From IMG/VR virus record IMGVR_UViG_3300010403_000041, positions 1 through 36,951 of that record: a stretch of DNA of 36,951 nucleotides. The stretch is one strand, 5' to 3'. The notes under the pieces were generated by a model that was not told the origin of the DNA, ran no database searches, and saw only the letters and a list, made by a program, of their open reading frames with translations. The stretch is from a virus. Position 1 is the stretch's first letter. Each line of letters starts with the position of its first letter. Shown one piece after another: positions 19,645-27,833 of this stretch. Made by a program: the position numbers and the translations under genes.

Positions 19645-19824
19645 CTAGTCCTTGTTCTCGCCGTGTTCGCGCGCGACGGCGTCTTTCATCTCGTCAGAGA
19701 TGAACCACTTTTCGCCGTCCCATGCATGCGCTTCGCTGGGGCGCATGGGGACTTCCTTGTCGATGGCGTTGCGTGGCGTTTCCGCTTCATAGTATTCAGC
19801 GTCAAGCGTCATGAATCCCTTCAT
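19645..19824 (-). CDS. Small tail-end protein
   Basis: A 59-residue acidic protein, MKGFMTLDAEYYEAETPRNA then SEAHAWDGEKWFISDEMKDAV. The WDGEKW(F) pattern is reminiscent of the small proteins that follow tail-fibre genes and may be a fibre assembly factor or a trimmed chaperone. The ATG at 19824 has GAGGA six bases upstream. It is the last gene of the late operon and ends six bases before the shared terminator. Confidence 0.65.
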   Translation of the reverse strand: MKGFMTLDAEYYEAETPRNAIDKEVPMRPSEAHAWDGEKWFISDEMKDAVAREHGENKD

Positions 19825-19908
19825 CGCTTTTCCTCTCATGTGCGGACCGGCCCGCCGTCAACAGAACTGCGCCGCGCTTCCGGTCGGGCGGCGTCCTGCG
19901 AAATCCGA

Positions 19909-20601
19909 TCAATAAAATTCCTCGACGATCACAACGCCGCCTGCGCCGCCGCCGCCTGCGCGCGCGGCTTGACTGACGTGATTGCACGCGCCGCCGCCGC
20001 CCGCACCAATGGCAAGCCCCGGATTGCCCGCGTTGTTGCTTACCGTGCCGCGTCCGCCGCCGCCGAAAATAGAATTGCCGCCACTGCCCGACACGTTGCC
20101 GCCGCTGGGCCATGCCCCGCCCGGCCCGCCGCCGCCGCCGCCGAAGCCAATGCCGCCCGCGGCGCCCGACGCGCCGCCGCCCGTTCCGCCTTGCGATTCG
20201 ATTGCCCCCGCCGGTCCCGAAGGGTTGCCCCCGATCCCGCCGCCGCCGCTTGCGTGTGCGCCGAATGACGACGGGTTGCCATTGCTGCCCGTCGTGCCGT
20301 TCACGCCCGCGCCGCCCGCGCCGACGGTGACCGCGACCACCGCGGCGAGTGACGCGGCGTCAAGGTAGACGATGTACGCGCCGCCCGAGCCGCCGCCGCC
20401 GCCGCCGGACAACTGACCCGCCGCCGTTGCCGGTGCGCCGCCGCCCGCGCCGCCGCCGCCTACGCATGTGACCTTGATCGACTTCAGTCCCGCGGGCTTG
20501 TTCCAGTTTCCGTTCGCGTTGAATACCCGCATCACGGGCGGAGTAGTCGAATCTGGCGGCGGCGTGTCCGCAAGTGCCGGTGCGTTGCCGATATAGTTCA
20601 T
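19909..20601 (-). CDS. Glycine-rich tail tip or fibre protein
   Basis: A 230-residue protein: MNYIGNAPALADTPPP, a short adhesin-like start (RVFNANGNWNKPAGLKSIKVTCVG), then about 170 residues of Gly/Ala/Ser-rich loops of the kind seen in phage receptor-binding polyglycine domains, ending in VVIVEEFY. It shares the NYIG start, the GNW.KP.GLKSIKVT motif and the VVIVEEFY end with its upstream neighbour, so the two are tandem paralogues, but it lacks the collar domain. The ATG shares one base with the previous stop (TGATG). Confidence 0.8.
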   Translation of the reverse strand: MNYIGNAPALADTPPPDSTTPPVMRVFNANGNWNKPAGLKSIKVTCVGGGGAGGGAPATAAGQLSGGGGGGSGGAYIVYLDAASLAAVVAVTVGAGGAGVNGTTGSNGNPSSFGAHASGGGGIGGNPSGPAGAIESQGGTGGGASGAAGGIGFGGGGGGPGGAWPSGGNVSGSGGNSIFGGGGRGTVSNNAGNPGLAIGAGGGGACNHVSQAARAGGGGAGGVVIVEEFY

Positions 20602-21764
20602 CAATAAAACTCCTCAACAATAACGACGCCAGCGGCGCCCGCGCCGCCCGCTTGTTGGGCGCTAGACGTGGCGAGAGCGGCGCCACTGCCACCGCCACCA
20701 TAAGCGCGACCGGCGGCGCCAGCATTGCTGGCGGTCGCCTGCGCCCCGCCACCGCCATGCGCGGACGAACCGCCAGCGCCGCCCCACAGGACGGATGCGC
20801 TCGACATTGCATAGGCAACGCCGCCGCCACCGCCGCCAATGTTCACATCGCCGCCAGCGCCAACGCCGCCAGCGCCGCCGGGCGCCTGACCAGAGGCGGC
20901 GGGCGCAAAAGTGTTGCCACCGCCGCCGCCCGTCGCCGAACAGTGCGCGCCGAAGTTGCTTGTTCCCCCGACGCCCCCGGCGCCGCCGACAGGGTTCGCG
21001 CCGCCGCCGCCGACCGTCACGACTTCACTCGCGCCGAGCAATGCGGCGTCAATCATCTTGATGCTAGTGCCGCCGCCGCCGCCGCCCGCGCCGCAGGAAT
21101 ATTGCGCGCCGCTAGTGCCGCCGCCGCCACCGCCACCGCCGCCACCGCCGACGACGGTTACTTTGATCGACTTCAGTCCCGGCGGCTTGCTCCAATTGCC
21201 GGACGCGGCGAATACCCGCAGCGCTGGCGGGATGCCCGGGGAGGTGGGCGGCACCACATACGCAGACGTCGCCTTGATGCAAGCGACGAGCGCGATGTTA
21301 CTGGGGCGCGTTTCGGTCGTGCCGACATTCGCGTCGGTCGGGGCTGTAACGCGGTTAAGTGTTGGTGACGGACTGCCGGGGCAAAATGAGCCGCTGCCGC
21401 CCACTTGCAAATATCCGTGCGTGTGGGGTCCGACGGTGTCGGCTTGCAACACGCCGAGCGCAGCAGCCACATGGTTCGCGTCGACCTGTCCCGTCGACCG
21501 CATGAAAAGCCCCGAGAAATTCGGCAGCGCGAAGGTCGCCGCGTCGATGTCGCGGAACAGGCCGGGGTTCGCCGCTTGATTGGCGGTCAGGTAGGGTTGC
21601 GCGTAGGCCCACAAGAGCGGGTAAGCGGCCTTTTGCACAGCCTGCCCGTTCAGTTGCAGATAGCTTGCGTTCGGGACGCCGTGAAACCAGCCGATAGCCC
21701 CGACGGGATTCACGTCGCCGACGAGAGTAATTCCCGGACTGCGGCCGATATAGTTTTCGCTCAT
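20601..21764 (-). CDS. Tail fibre protein: collar domain plus glycine-rich domain
   Basis: A 387-residue fibre protein. Residues 20-170 contain a phage tail collar domain: VGAIGWFHGVPNASYLQLNG, AAYPLLWAY, FALPNFSGLFMRSTG, GPHTHGY and TRPSNIALVACIKA. Residues 182-387 are a polyglycine region introduced by FAASGNWSKPPGLKSIKVT and ending VVIVEEFY. Such glycine-rich domains form the receptor-binding tip in several siphophages. The start overlaps the preceding stop as ATGA. The GCC/GGC-rich DNA is prone to slippage and recombination with its neighbour. Confidence 0.9.
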   Translation of the reverse strand: MSENYIGRSPGITLVGDVNPVGAIGWFHGVPNASYLQLNGQAVQKAAYPLLWAYAQPYLTANQAANPGLFRDIDAATFALPNFSGLFMRSTGQVDANHVAAALGVLQADTVGPHTHGYLQVGGSGSFCPGSPSPTLNRVTAPTDANVGTTETRPSNIALVACIKATSAYVVPPTSPGIPPALRVFAASGNWSKPPGLKSIKVTVVGGGGGGGGGGGTSGAQYSCGAGGGGGGTSIKMIDAALLGASEVVTVGGGGANPVGGAGGVGGTSNFGAHCSATGGGGGNTFAPAASGQAPGGAGGVGAGGDVNIGGGGGGVAYAMSSASVLWGGAGGSSAHGGGGAQATASNAGAAGRAYGGGGSGAALATSSAQQAGGAGAAGVVIVEEFY

Positions 21765-22096
21765 GCGTCTAACTCCAAATAGCTGGCGACGATATCGAAG
21801 GCGTTCGCCTTGTCGCCGAGTGCGACCAATTGGTCGCCCGCCTGCATGACGACCTTGCGCGGGGCGCCGACGACGACCATCGAACTTCCATAGGGGATCG
21901 GCCCGTCCTTTATCAAGTGCGCCGTTTTCACGCCCGAGACGTGGCGCACGGTTCCGAGTACCTGCGACTTACCCGGCTCGACGTTCGCGCATGACACGTC
22001 AATAAGCGTGATGACCTTCGCCGCGGCAACCGTCAACACGGTGACCGCGCCGACGCCGACGTTTGGTTCGATTGCTTTTTTGAACGCGGATGCCAT
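21761..22096 (-). CDS. Tail-associated hypothetical protein
   Basis: A 111-residue beta-rich protein, MASAFKKAIEPNVGVGAVTV followed by VITLIDVSCANVEPGKSQV, HLIKDGPIPYGSSMVVVG and KVVMQAGDQLVALGDKANAF. It looks like a small jelly-roll or beta-sandwich, as in phage tail accessory proteins. GGA lies six bases upstream of the ATG. Its place between a fibre-like gene and the collar protein suggests a role in the distal tail. Confidence 0.7.
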   Translation of the reverse strand: MASAFKKAIEPNVGVGAVTVLTVAAAKVITLIDVSCANVEPGKSQVLGTVRHVSGVKTAHLIKDGPIPYGSSMVVVGAPRKVVMQAGDQLVALGDKANAFDIVASYLELDA

Positions 22097-22112
22097 GTGT
22101 TTTCCTTTTCAG

Positions 22113-22499
22113 TTAACCGAGTGCAATCGCGTATGCGATGGCGTCGTCGGCGGACGTTGCCCAGCTAGCGCCGCCGAATACCTCGAAAGCGTTTTGCGTC
22201 GAATTGAATCGCACGTCGCCCGCAACCGGGACCGCCGGGCGTTGCGCGGTCGTGCCGACCGGGACGCGCATCGCGCCCGTGCCGGTCGCCCTCAGATATC
22301 CGGCGACGTCCTGATCGCCTTGCGCGGTAATTTTTCCGGTCACGGTTTCGGTCCCGTCAATCGTGACGTTCCCCGTGATGACGCCGCCGCCGATTGGCAC
22401 GGCGCCCGCCTTCACGCGCTTGATGTTTTCGCGAAGCGTGTCGATCACGTCCGCAAAAAGCGAAGTCATGATCGGCATGTTTAAGTCGTTCAGGTCCAT
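22113..22499 (-). CDS. Tail fibre-like protein
   Basis: A 128-residue protein. MDLNDLNMPIMTSLFADVI opens a helix, then VITGNVTIDGTETVTGKITA forms beta-repeats, and the end GTTAQRPAVPVAGDVRFNSTQNAFEVFGG..W matches the RP..P..G.IRFNS....FE...G..W motif of phage fibre ends. ATG 22499 is 13 bases from the end of the J-like gene; an upstream extension overlaps that gene and is rejected. It probably forms part of the fibre attached to the tip. Confidence 0.75.
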   Translation of the reverse strand: MDLNDLNMPIMTSLFADVIDTLRENIKRVKAGAVPIGGGVITGNVTIDGTETVTGKITAQGDQDVAGYLRATGTGAMRVPVGTTAQRPAVPVAGDVRFNSTQNAFEVFGGASWATSADDAIAYAIALG

Positions 22500-22512
22500 T
22501 GCGTTTCCTTTC

Positions 22513-25500
22513 CTAGTAGCCGCGCGAAGTCCACGAAACCGAACCCGCCATCGGCGCGCCGGTCGCATCGAAGGCGTAAAGCGTCAACCCGGACTTGTCC
22601 GGCGCGATGACGAAATTTGTATAGGCCACGCCCGGCGATGCGCCCGACGTCACGACGTTGACGACGACGTTATAGTCGACATGAAACGGGACGAAGGTCC
22701 CGCCAATGGCGACCGGGTCCATCCCCTGATCGGTCACGTAATGAACGTCAAGCGTGTAATCCACGGCGCGCATGATCGCCATGCCCTCGCCGTCCGCGCC
22801 CGGCTCGACGTAAACGATTGCCTGAACGAAGCGCACGTTCGGCGGAACCGATCCTTGCAAGCCGTTAAACGCCAGCGTCCACGGGTCGCCCGGCAATGTC
22901 TTGATGTTGACCAGTCCGCGCACGACCGGCGTCGGCGCCAGCACGTCCCGGGCGGCTTGAAGCGTCAGTCGAACTTGCGGGATCACTTGCCCGTAATCAT
23001 GTTCAAAGGTGATTGACCCTTGTGCGCTGGGCGGTTGCGCGAACAGCGGAAACCCGGCGTCGACTTGCGCTTGCGGGGTCGCCCATGCGTTCGCGGTGAA
23101 GTGCCCTTCCCATGTTTGCGCCGTGTCGAAAGCCATGATGTGATCTTCGGCCGCGGCGCCGTCGTGATAAGTGAACTCGGCGTCGGCGTCGATCCCGAGC
23201 GCGTCGACAAGGACCGACAGCGGGATAATGTCGTCGACGTGATCGAGTTGAAAAAAATTGTCGGGCGGGGTCAACAGCAAATCGACATAGGCCCATGGCG
23301 CCATGTTTCCGGCGACGTCGACCGCGCGCACGCCATAGCGCCAATTGCCTTCGACCTGTTCCGACAGGACGACGAATTCGGTCGATGACCGCCCGACGCC
23401 GGTCGGCGGATCGTAATCAGGCCATACCGGCGGGTCCTTGGCGACGCGCTGCGTGCCGGGCGGCGGGTCAGGCAACGACACGGCGCGAAGCCGCGCGGGG
23501 TTCGCGAGTATGTGTTCGGGCGGCGTCAGTCGCCGCAGCGGCGGCGCGGCGGTTTGTTTCGCCTTCGCAATTTCATAATAGGCAATGCGATGCGTTGTCT
23601 GAGCGGTCCAGCCCGGATTTCCGAGTGCCAGCGATCCATAGCGCAGATAAGCCGTATTCGTGACCGTGTTCGCGATGATCGTCACGGCCAGCGGGTTGAC
23701 GACCGTGAAGGGGACAGGACCCGCGGCCAAATCCGACAAGCGCCCGGCTTGGTCCACGGTCTTGACCATGACGTTATAGGTCCCCGCCAAGTGCGGCGGG
23801 ATGAACTGGACAAGCGTCTTGTTCCGATATTCTTCCGTCGCGGTGTCCCAATCCGGACCGATCCGCACGACGTACAGGTCAATAAAATCGTATGCGACCG
23901 CGTTCCATCGGATTTCGATTTCGTCGGGGCGCGTTTGCACGGTAAGCCCGGTCGGCGCGGGCGGGTTCGGCCACGGGTCCGCGGCCGGGTCCAGCGTAAC
24001 GACCGCGCTTGCGATTTCACTACCGGCGCCGTTGGCGGAAAACGCCTGAACGCCGAAGGTCAGCGGGCCGGGCGTGACATTGCCCGCGGGAACGGAGTAT
24101 TGGAAACGCGTGTCCTTGGTCGTCCCGAGTTCGCGCCATGCGCCGTCCGCGTCCTGAATCATGACGCGATACAAACCTGCCAGCGGGGAACGATTCCAGT
24201 TCAGTGCTATGTCATAGACGCGCGCGCCGTCCTTCACGGTGTACGTGACCAGCGGCACAAGCGGGGCGGGACTGGCAAGCGTGCCGTCCGGGTTCAGGCC
24301 CGGCTTCGGCACGCGCGCGGGAATCGGACCCTTGTCGGCGTCGCGCACTTCCGGCCGGTTTTCAAGCACGTCAATCGTGAACGTATTGAAGTTTGCGCCG
24401 GGCCGCACGCCCTCGACGATGTAATCGCCGACGATGACGTCCGTCGTTCCTAGAATGATTATGTCGCCCGGGGCGAAGCCGGTCACGTCGGCAAGGTCGA
24501 CCGTCACGACGTCGACCACGGTCGCGGCGATCACGGCCGAGAGTCCGCGCTGATCGCTGCGCCGCACGCGCGCCGCGTTCGCTGCGCCGAACTGAATCGG
24601 TTCATCGACCCGGACTTGCGTCCCGATAATTTCGACGATGCGCGACGGGAAGCCGCCGACTTTCATCGTGTCGTGCGCAATGCCGATCAGGTCCCCGCGT
24701 TGCGGGATCAACCCTTCGGCGTCCATCGTGACGCTTGCGCGTTCACGCCGCAGCAACGCTTGCGCCAGATAGTAGCGGCCGAATCGCCAAGCCTGATTAT
24801 GGCGAACGATGCCCGGCAGTTTCAGTTCCTCGAATAGCGACGCGTTCGACAGGTTGTAGCCATCGGCGTAAACCGGGATCGTGTTTTCGGTCCACGATGT
24901 TTCGTCGAAAAAAGTCACGTTCAGCGCGTGCGCGCGGTCGAGATAGGGAATCGACGCGTTGAATCCCCATGAATTGCGCTTCGTGATGATTTGCACGGCC
25001 GCGCCCGGGTCGGCGTCACGGATCACGGAAAAGCGCCCGTCGCGCATGTTCAGTGCCGCGCGACCGCACGCCGCGACGGTTTGCAATACCTCGCGCACGG
25101 TCGCCCGCCAGTCGACGACTAGGTCGCAACAGTATTGCGGGACGCCCGGATCGTTCGGCGTGGCGGCGGCGCAGTCCTGCGACCACAACAGCAATTCGGG
25201 AAGGTCGATGCCCGCGTCGGCGACCGGCCGATTGTTTGCCGACCCGCGCAACACGTCGGCGAATATCCAAGCGGGGTTCCGCGTCGGGACCGGCGCCGAC
25301 CACACGGACCCGTTCCACGTCGCAAGTTTCGACGTCGCAATCGCGGACAGCGTGTCAATGGTCCCGGACAACTGATCGTTCGCCCGCACCCTGACTTCTA
25401 GGATTGTGTGCGGGACCTTGATCGCAAGCGGCGCGGTCGTCTTGACCGTGCGGAATTGCCACCATGTCGCCTTTTCTATGTAGCTGGGTTGTTCGTATGT

Positions 25501-26634
25501 CGTGCCGCGCGTGACGGTGATATCGCGCGCGCCGGGAGTCTGAAATTCAACCCATACCGAGATGCTGAAGGGCGTTGCGTTCTTGATCGACGACACGCCG
25601 AACAACCCGTCCCAATCCCATCCGGGACCGCCGACATTGCCGAACAGGAATTCAAGTCCGCCGCGGCTTCCCTGCATGTTGACGATGCGCGCGCCGGACG
25701 CGCTGGGCACGGCGCCATTTATCAACAGATTGAACGCGGCGCCGAGCGTGCCAATGCTGCCGTTGCTTGTGTTGACGGCGTACAGCCCGGCGGGGAAGGT
25801 CAGGTCGATGACGGCTTGCGTCGCATCCGCGGCCGTCGTGCGCGTGCCGGTTTGTCCCTGATGGTCGAGCGTGACGGCGACGCCCTCGGATACCTGATCG
25901 CCGTTGACCAGCGTCAGCGGGTCGCCCGCGATCCAGTTTTCATGCACGACATAGGACACGCCCTGATAGTCCGCAAGCGGGGTCGAGCCGATCCGGATAT
26001 CTTCGATCAGCAACGGCCCATAGCCGAAGTCATAGACCGCATGCAGGTAATTCGCGCCGGACAGGTTGACCGAATAGGGCACGACCGCGACGCGCGGGAA
26101 GATGCGAAGCCGCCCGTAAACGCGCGGGATCACGCCATACGGGGTCAACTGATTCGATTGCGCAAGGATGGAATATTGTTGCGACGGCGTGTCCGCAATG
26201 CCCAGCGACGGAAGCGGCGGCTTGAACAGCGCCGACAGCGCCAGCGCGCCGACGATGGTTATCCCGGCGGCGAGTGCGGTTGCCGCGAGCGTGCCAGCGC
26301 TCCCCGCGCCAAGGATCGCCACGGACAGCGGACCCGCGGCCAGCGCAAGCCCGATCATGGCGACAAGCCCGAGCATCTGCTTTCCGCTTGAGCCGCCCGC
26401 GGGGATCAAGCGCACGTCCACACGCCCGCCGGTCAGCGTGACGTGATCCCATTCCGGCCGCAGGATTTCGACGCCGTCGACGAAAAAGCGCGTGTAGCGG
26501 TCGCGCCCTTCCGGCCAATCTATTTCGTCAAGGACTTCGCCCGGGGTCAGTCCGACGAACAGCGACGCCCGCAGTTCGGCATCGGGCCGGAACGGGTGCG
26601 GGAACGCGTTGACGTTTAGGACCGGGCGCGCCAT
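22513..26634 (-). CDS. Host-specificity (lambda J-like) tail tip protein
   Basis: A 1373-residue protein, by far the largest gene here. The N terminus has hydrophobic stretches (about 88-140) as in many J-like proteins. ADTPSQQYSILAQSNQLTPYGVIPRVYGR, near 165, opens the conserved tail-tip body. DVL....NNRPV..IDLPELLLW and EVLQTVAACGRAALNMRDGRFSV belong to the central J module. Fibronectin-III-like repeats follow (APTGLTVQTRPDEIEIRWN), and the C-terminal part is presumably receptor-facing. It forms the baseplate hub and central tip. It overlaps the NlpC gene by 19 bases. Confidence 0.9.
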   Translation of the reverse strand: MARPVLNVNAFPHPFRPDAELRASLFVGLTPGEVLDEIDWPEGRDRYTRFFVDGVEILRPEWDHVTLTGGRVDVRLIPAGGSSGKQMLGLVAMIGLALAAGPLSVAILGAGSAGTLAATALAAGITIVGALALSALFKPPLPSLGIADTPSQQYSILAQSNQLTPYGVIPRVYGRLRIFPRVAVVPYSVNLSGANYLHAVYDFGYGPLLIEDIRIGSTPLADYQGVSYVVHENWIAGDPLTLVNGDQVSEGVAVTLDHQGQTGTRTTAADATQAVIDLTFPAGLYAVNTSNGSIGTLGAAFNLLINGAVPSASGARIVNMQGSRGGLEFLFGNVGGPGWDWDGLFGVSSIKNATPFSISVWVEFQTPGARDITVTRGTTYEQPSYIEKATWWQFRTVKTTAPLAIKVPHTILEVRVRANDQLSGTIDTLSAIATSKLATWNGSVWSAPVPTRNPAWIFADVLRGSANNRPVADAGIDLPELLLWSQDCAAATPNDPGVPQYCCDLVVDWRATVREVLQTVAACGRAALNMRDGRFSVIRDADPGAAVQIITKRNSWGFNASIPYLDRAHALNVTFFDETSWTENTIPVYADGYNLSNASLFEELKLPGIVRHNQAWRFGRYYLAQALLRRERASVTMDAEGLIPQRGDLIGIAHDTMKVGGFPSRIVEIIGTQVRVDEPIQFGAANAARVRRSDQRGLSAVIAATVVDVVTVDLADVTGFAPGDIIILGTTDVIVGDYIVEGVRPGANFNTFTIDVLENRPEVRDADKGPIPARVPKPGLNPDGTLASPAPLVPLVTYTVKDGARVYDIALNWNRSPLAGLYRVMIQDADGAWRELGTTKDTRFQYSVPAGNVTPGPLTFGVQAFSANGAGSEIASAVVTLDPAADPWPNPPAPTGLTVQTRPDEIEIRWNAVAYDFIDLYVVRIGPDWDTATEEYRNKTLVQFIPPHLAGTYNVMVKTVDQAGRLSDLAAGPVPFTVVNPLAVTIIANTVTNTAYLRYGSLALGNPGWTAQTTHRIAYYEIAKAKQTAAPPLRRLTPPEHILANPARLRAVSLPDPPPGTQRVAKDPPVWPDYDPPTGVGRSSTEFVVLSEQVEGNWRYGVRAVDVAGNMAPWAYVDLLLTPPDNFFQLDHVDDIIPLSVLVDALGIDADAEFTYHDGAAAEDHIMAFDTAQTWEGHFTANAWATPQAQVDAGFPLFAQPPSAQGSITFEHDYGQVIPQVRLTLQAARDVLAPTPVVRGLVNIKTLPGDPWTLAFNGLQGSVPPNVRFVQAIVYVEPGADGEGMAIMRAVDYTLDVHYVTDQGMDPVAIGGTFVPFHVDYNVVVNVVTSGASPGVAYTNFVIAPDKSGLTLYAFDATGAPMAGSVSWTSRGY

Positions 26635-27014
26635 CGGTAAAACCCGTCAATGCGACTGCGCCAAGCGATATCGGTCACGCGGTCGATGCGCGACGTCGAG
26701 TTCGGCAACACGTGAAGGAAGCTTCGCGCGTCGAGCATCAAGCCTGTATGCAGCGGTTGCCCGCGCAGTGTCAGGCAAACCACGTCGCCCGCTTCGGGCA
26801 CGGCCACGCGATCCCAGCGCGCGAAGTTCTCGCGCATGACCCGCCCGGCATCCGACAGGAACAAACAGTCCGGGTCCGGGAACTCGACCCCGAACAGGAC
26901 CGCGCCCGCGCGGCGTACCAGTTGCCAGCAATCGACGCCGCCATCGGCGCCGCGGAAGCCGTAAGGCAAGCCAACGAAGTCAGGCAAACAGGCCCGGGAA
27001 TTGGATTGGATCAT
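26616..27014 (-). CDS. NlpC/P60 tail peptidase (lambda K-like)
   Basis: A 132-residue cysteine peptidase. FVGLPYGFRGADGGVDCWQLV carries the nucleophile C29, AVPEAGDVVCLTLRG precedes PLHTGLM with the catalytic H89, and the third polar residue would be near 101-105. Such proteins cut peptidoglycan during DNA entry and sit between the L-like and J-like genes, as here. The ATG at 27014 overlaps the preceding gene by 35 bases and lacks a good Shine-Dalgarno. The longer ORF to 27101 is basic shadow sequence. Confidence 0.85.
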   Translation of the reverse strand: MIQSNSRACLPDFVGLPYGFRGADGGVDCWQLVRRAGAVLFGVEFPDPDCLFLSDAGRVMRENFARWDRVAVPEAGDVVCLTLRGQPLHTGLMLDARSFLHVLPNSTSRIDRVTDIAWRSRIDGFYRWRARS

Positions 27015-27477
27015 ACGTCGGATAGCGGGAAGGGAACGCCAGCGAAAACACGTCGTTCGCCTGTACGGTTCCCGTGATGGTCTGGACGTCCCATTGCACA
27101 TTTCGCAACAGGTAATTTTCTATCGTGAGTTCGACGAAGTCGGGCACGTCGGACCACACGCCCTCGACCTTGATCGACGGCGGATCGGCGACCGCGCGAA
27201 GCGCGTCGATCATCGCAAGGTCGACGTTGTCGATGCGCAGTTCGCAATCGGGCGTGCGGTCGAGTGCGTCTTCGGGCATGACGAACTCGAACGCGCAGGG
27301 TTCGAAAGTCAACCCGCGCGAAACAATCGGTTCGGTATTCGGGACGACGCGGAAAATCGTTTCCGATCCGCCCGCGGGCGGCGCCGGGATTGTGATCGTC
27401 AACAGCGGCAAGAAAACGGCGCCCTCGACTTCATCCTGAACGCCGCGCAAGCCCCGGGGCGTGAGATTACGCGGCAT
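26980..27477 (-). CDS. DUF1833 tail protein (lambda L position)
   Basis: A 165-residue protein. FLPLLTITIPAPPAGGSETIFRVVPNTEPIVSRG, FEPCAFEFVMPED, ELRIDNVDLAMIDALRAV and FVELTIENYLLRNVQWDVQTITG follow the DUF1833 family of siphophage tail proteins. It occupies the place of lambda gpL, between an M-like protein and the NlpC peptidase. The ATG at 27477 overlaps the previous stop by 11 bases. It is probably a distal-tail hub component. Confidence 0.85.
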   Translation of the reverse strand: MPRNLTPRGLRGVQDEVEGAVFLPLLTITIPAPPAGGSETIFRVVPNTEPIVSRGLTFEPCAFEFVMPEDALDRTPDCELRIDNVDLAMIDALRAVADPPSIKVEGVWSDVPDFVELTIENYLLRNVQWDVQTITGTVQANDVFSLAFPSRYPTYDPIQFPGLFA

Positions 27478-27832
27478 ACGGCAATTGCTCCCATAGCATC
27501 GAAACCGTGATGGCAAGCGCGTTCATGTTCGAAATCTCGAACGGGGACACGAACCGGAAGGATTCGACGTTGCCCGTGTAGGGATGGCGGAAGGTGTGCC
27601 AGTTGATCCCCTGCGCGAGTTCAATATCGAAAAAGTCGCGGAAGGTTTCATACTGGTCAGCGCGCAAGACCATCGTGCAACGCATCTCGCGCATGGGTGC
27701 CGTGAAGCGGCGGCGGACCTTCGGCGGACCCGCGTCCATGTTCGTGCGCGTGATGCTTTCGCGTTCGGTTTCCTGCCACGATTCGAGACAGTCCGGAAGG
27801 TCAACGGGCCAAGGGACAGTCAATGCGGCCAT
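27467..27832 (-). CDS. Minor tail protein (lambda M position)
   Basis: A 121-residue protein: MAALTVPWPVDLPDCLESWQ, MRCTMVLRADQYETFRDFFDIELAQGINWHTF, then RHPYTGNVESFRFVSPFEIS. The size and place directly after the tape measure match lambda gpM-like proteins, and the F..FF...L..G...F pattern is typical of them. The ATG at 27832 begins one base after the tape-measure stop. It likely joins the tail tube to the tip. Confidence 0.75.
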   Translation of the reverse strand: MAALTVPWPVDLPDCLESWQETERESITRTNMDAGPPKVRRRFTAPMREMRCTMVLRADQYETFRDFFDIELAQGINWHTFRHPYTGNVESFRFVSPFEISNMNALAITVSMLWEQLPYAA

Positions 27833-27833
27833 G

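Noticed and set aside
20574-21579. Long plus-strand frames rich in Pro and Ala opposite the glycine-rich tail genes.
   Set aside because: They are the reverse complement of GGC-type glycine codons and have no ribosome-binding site or recognisable domain.
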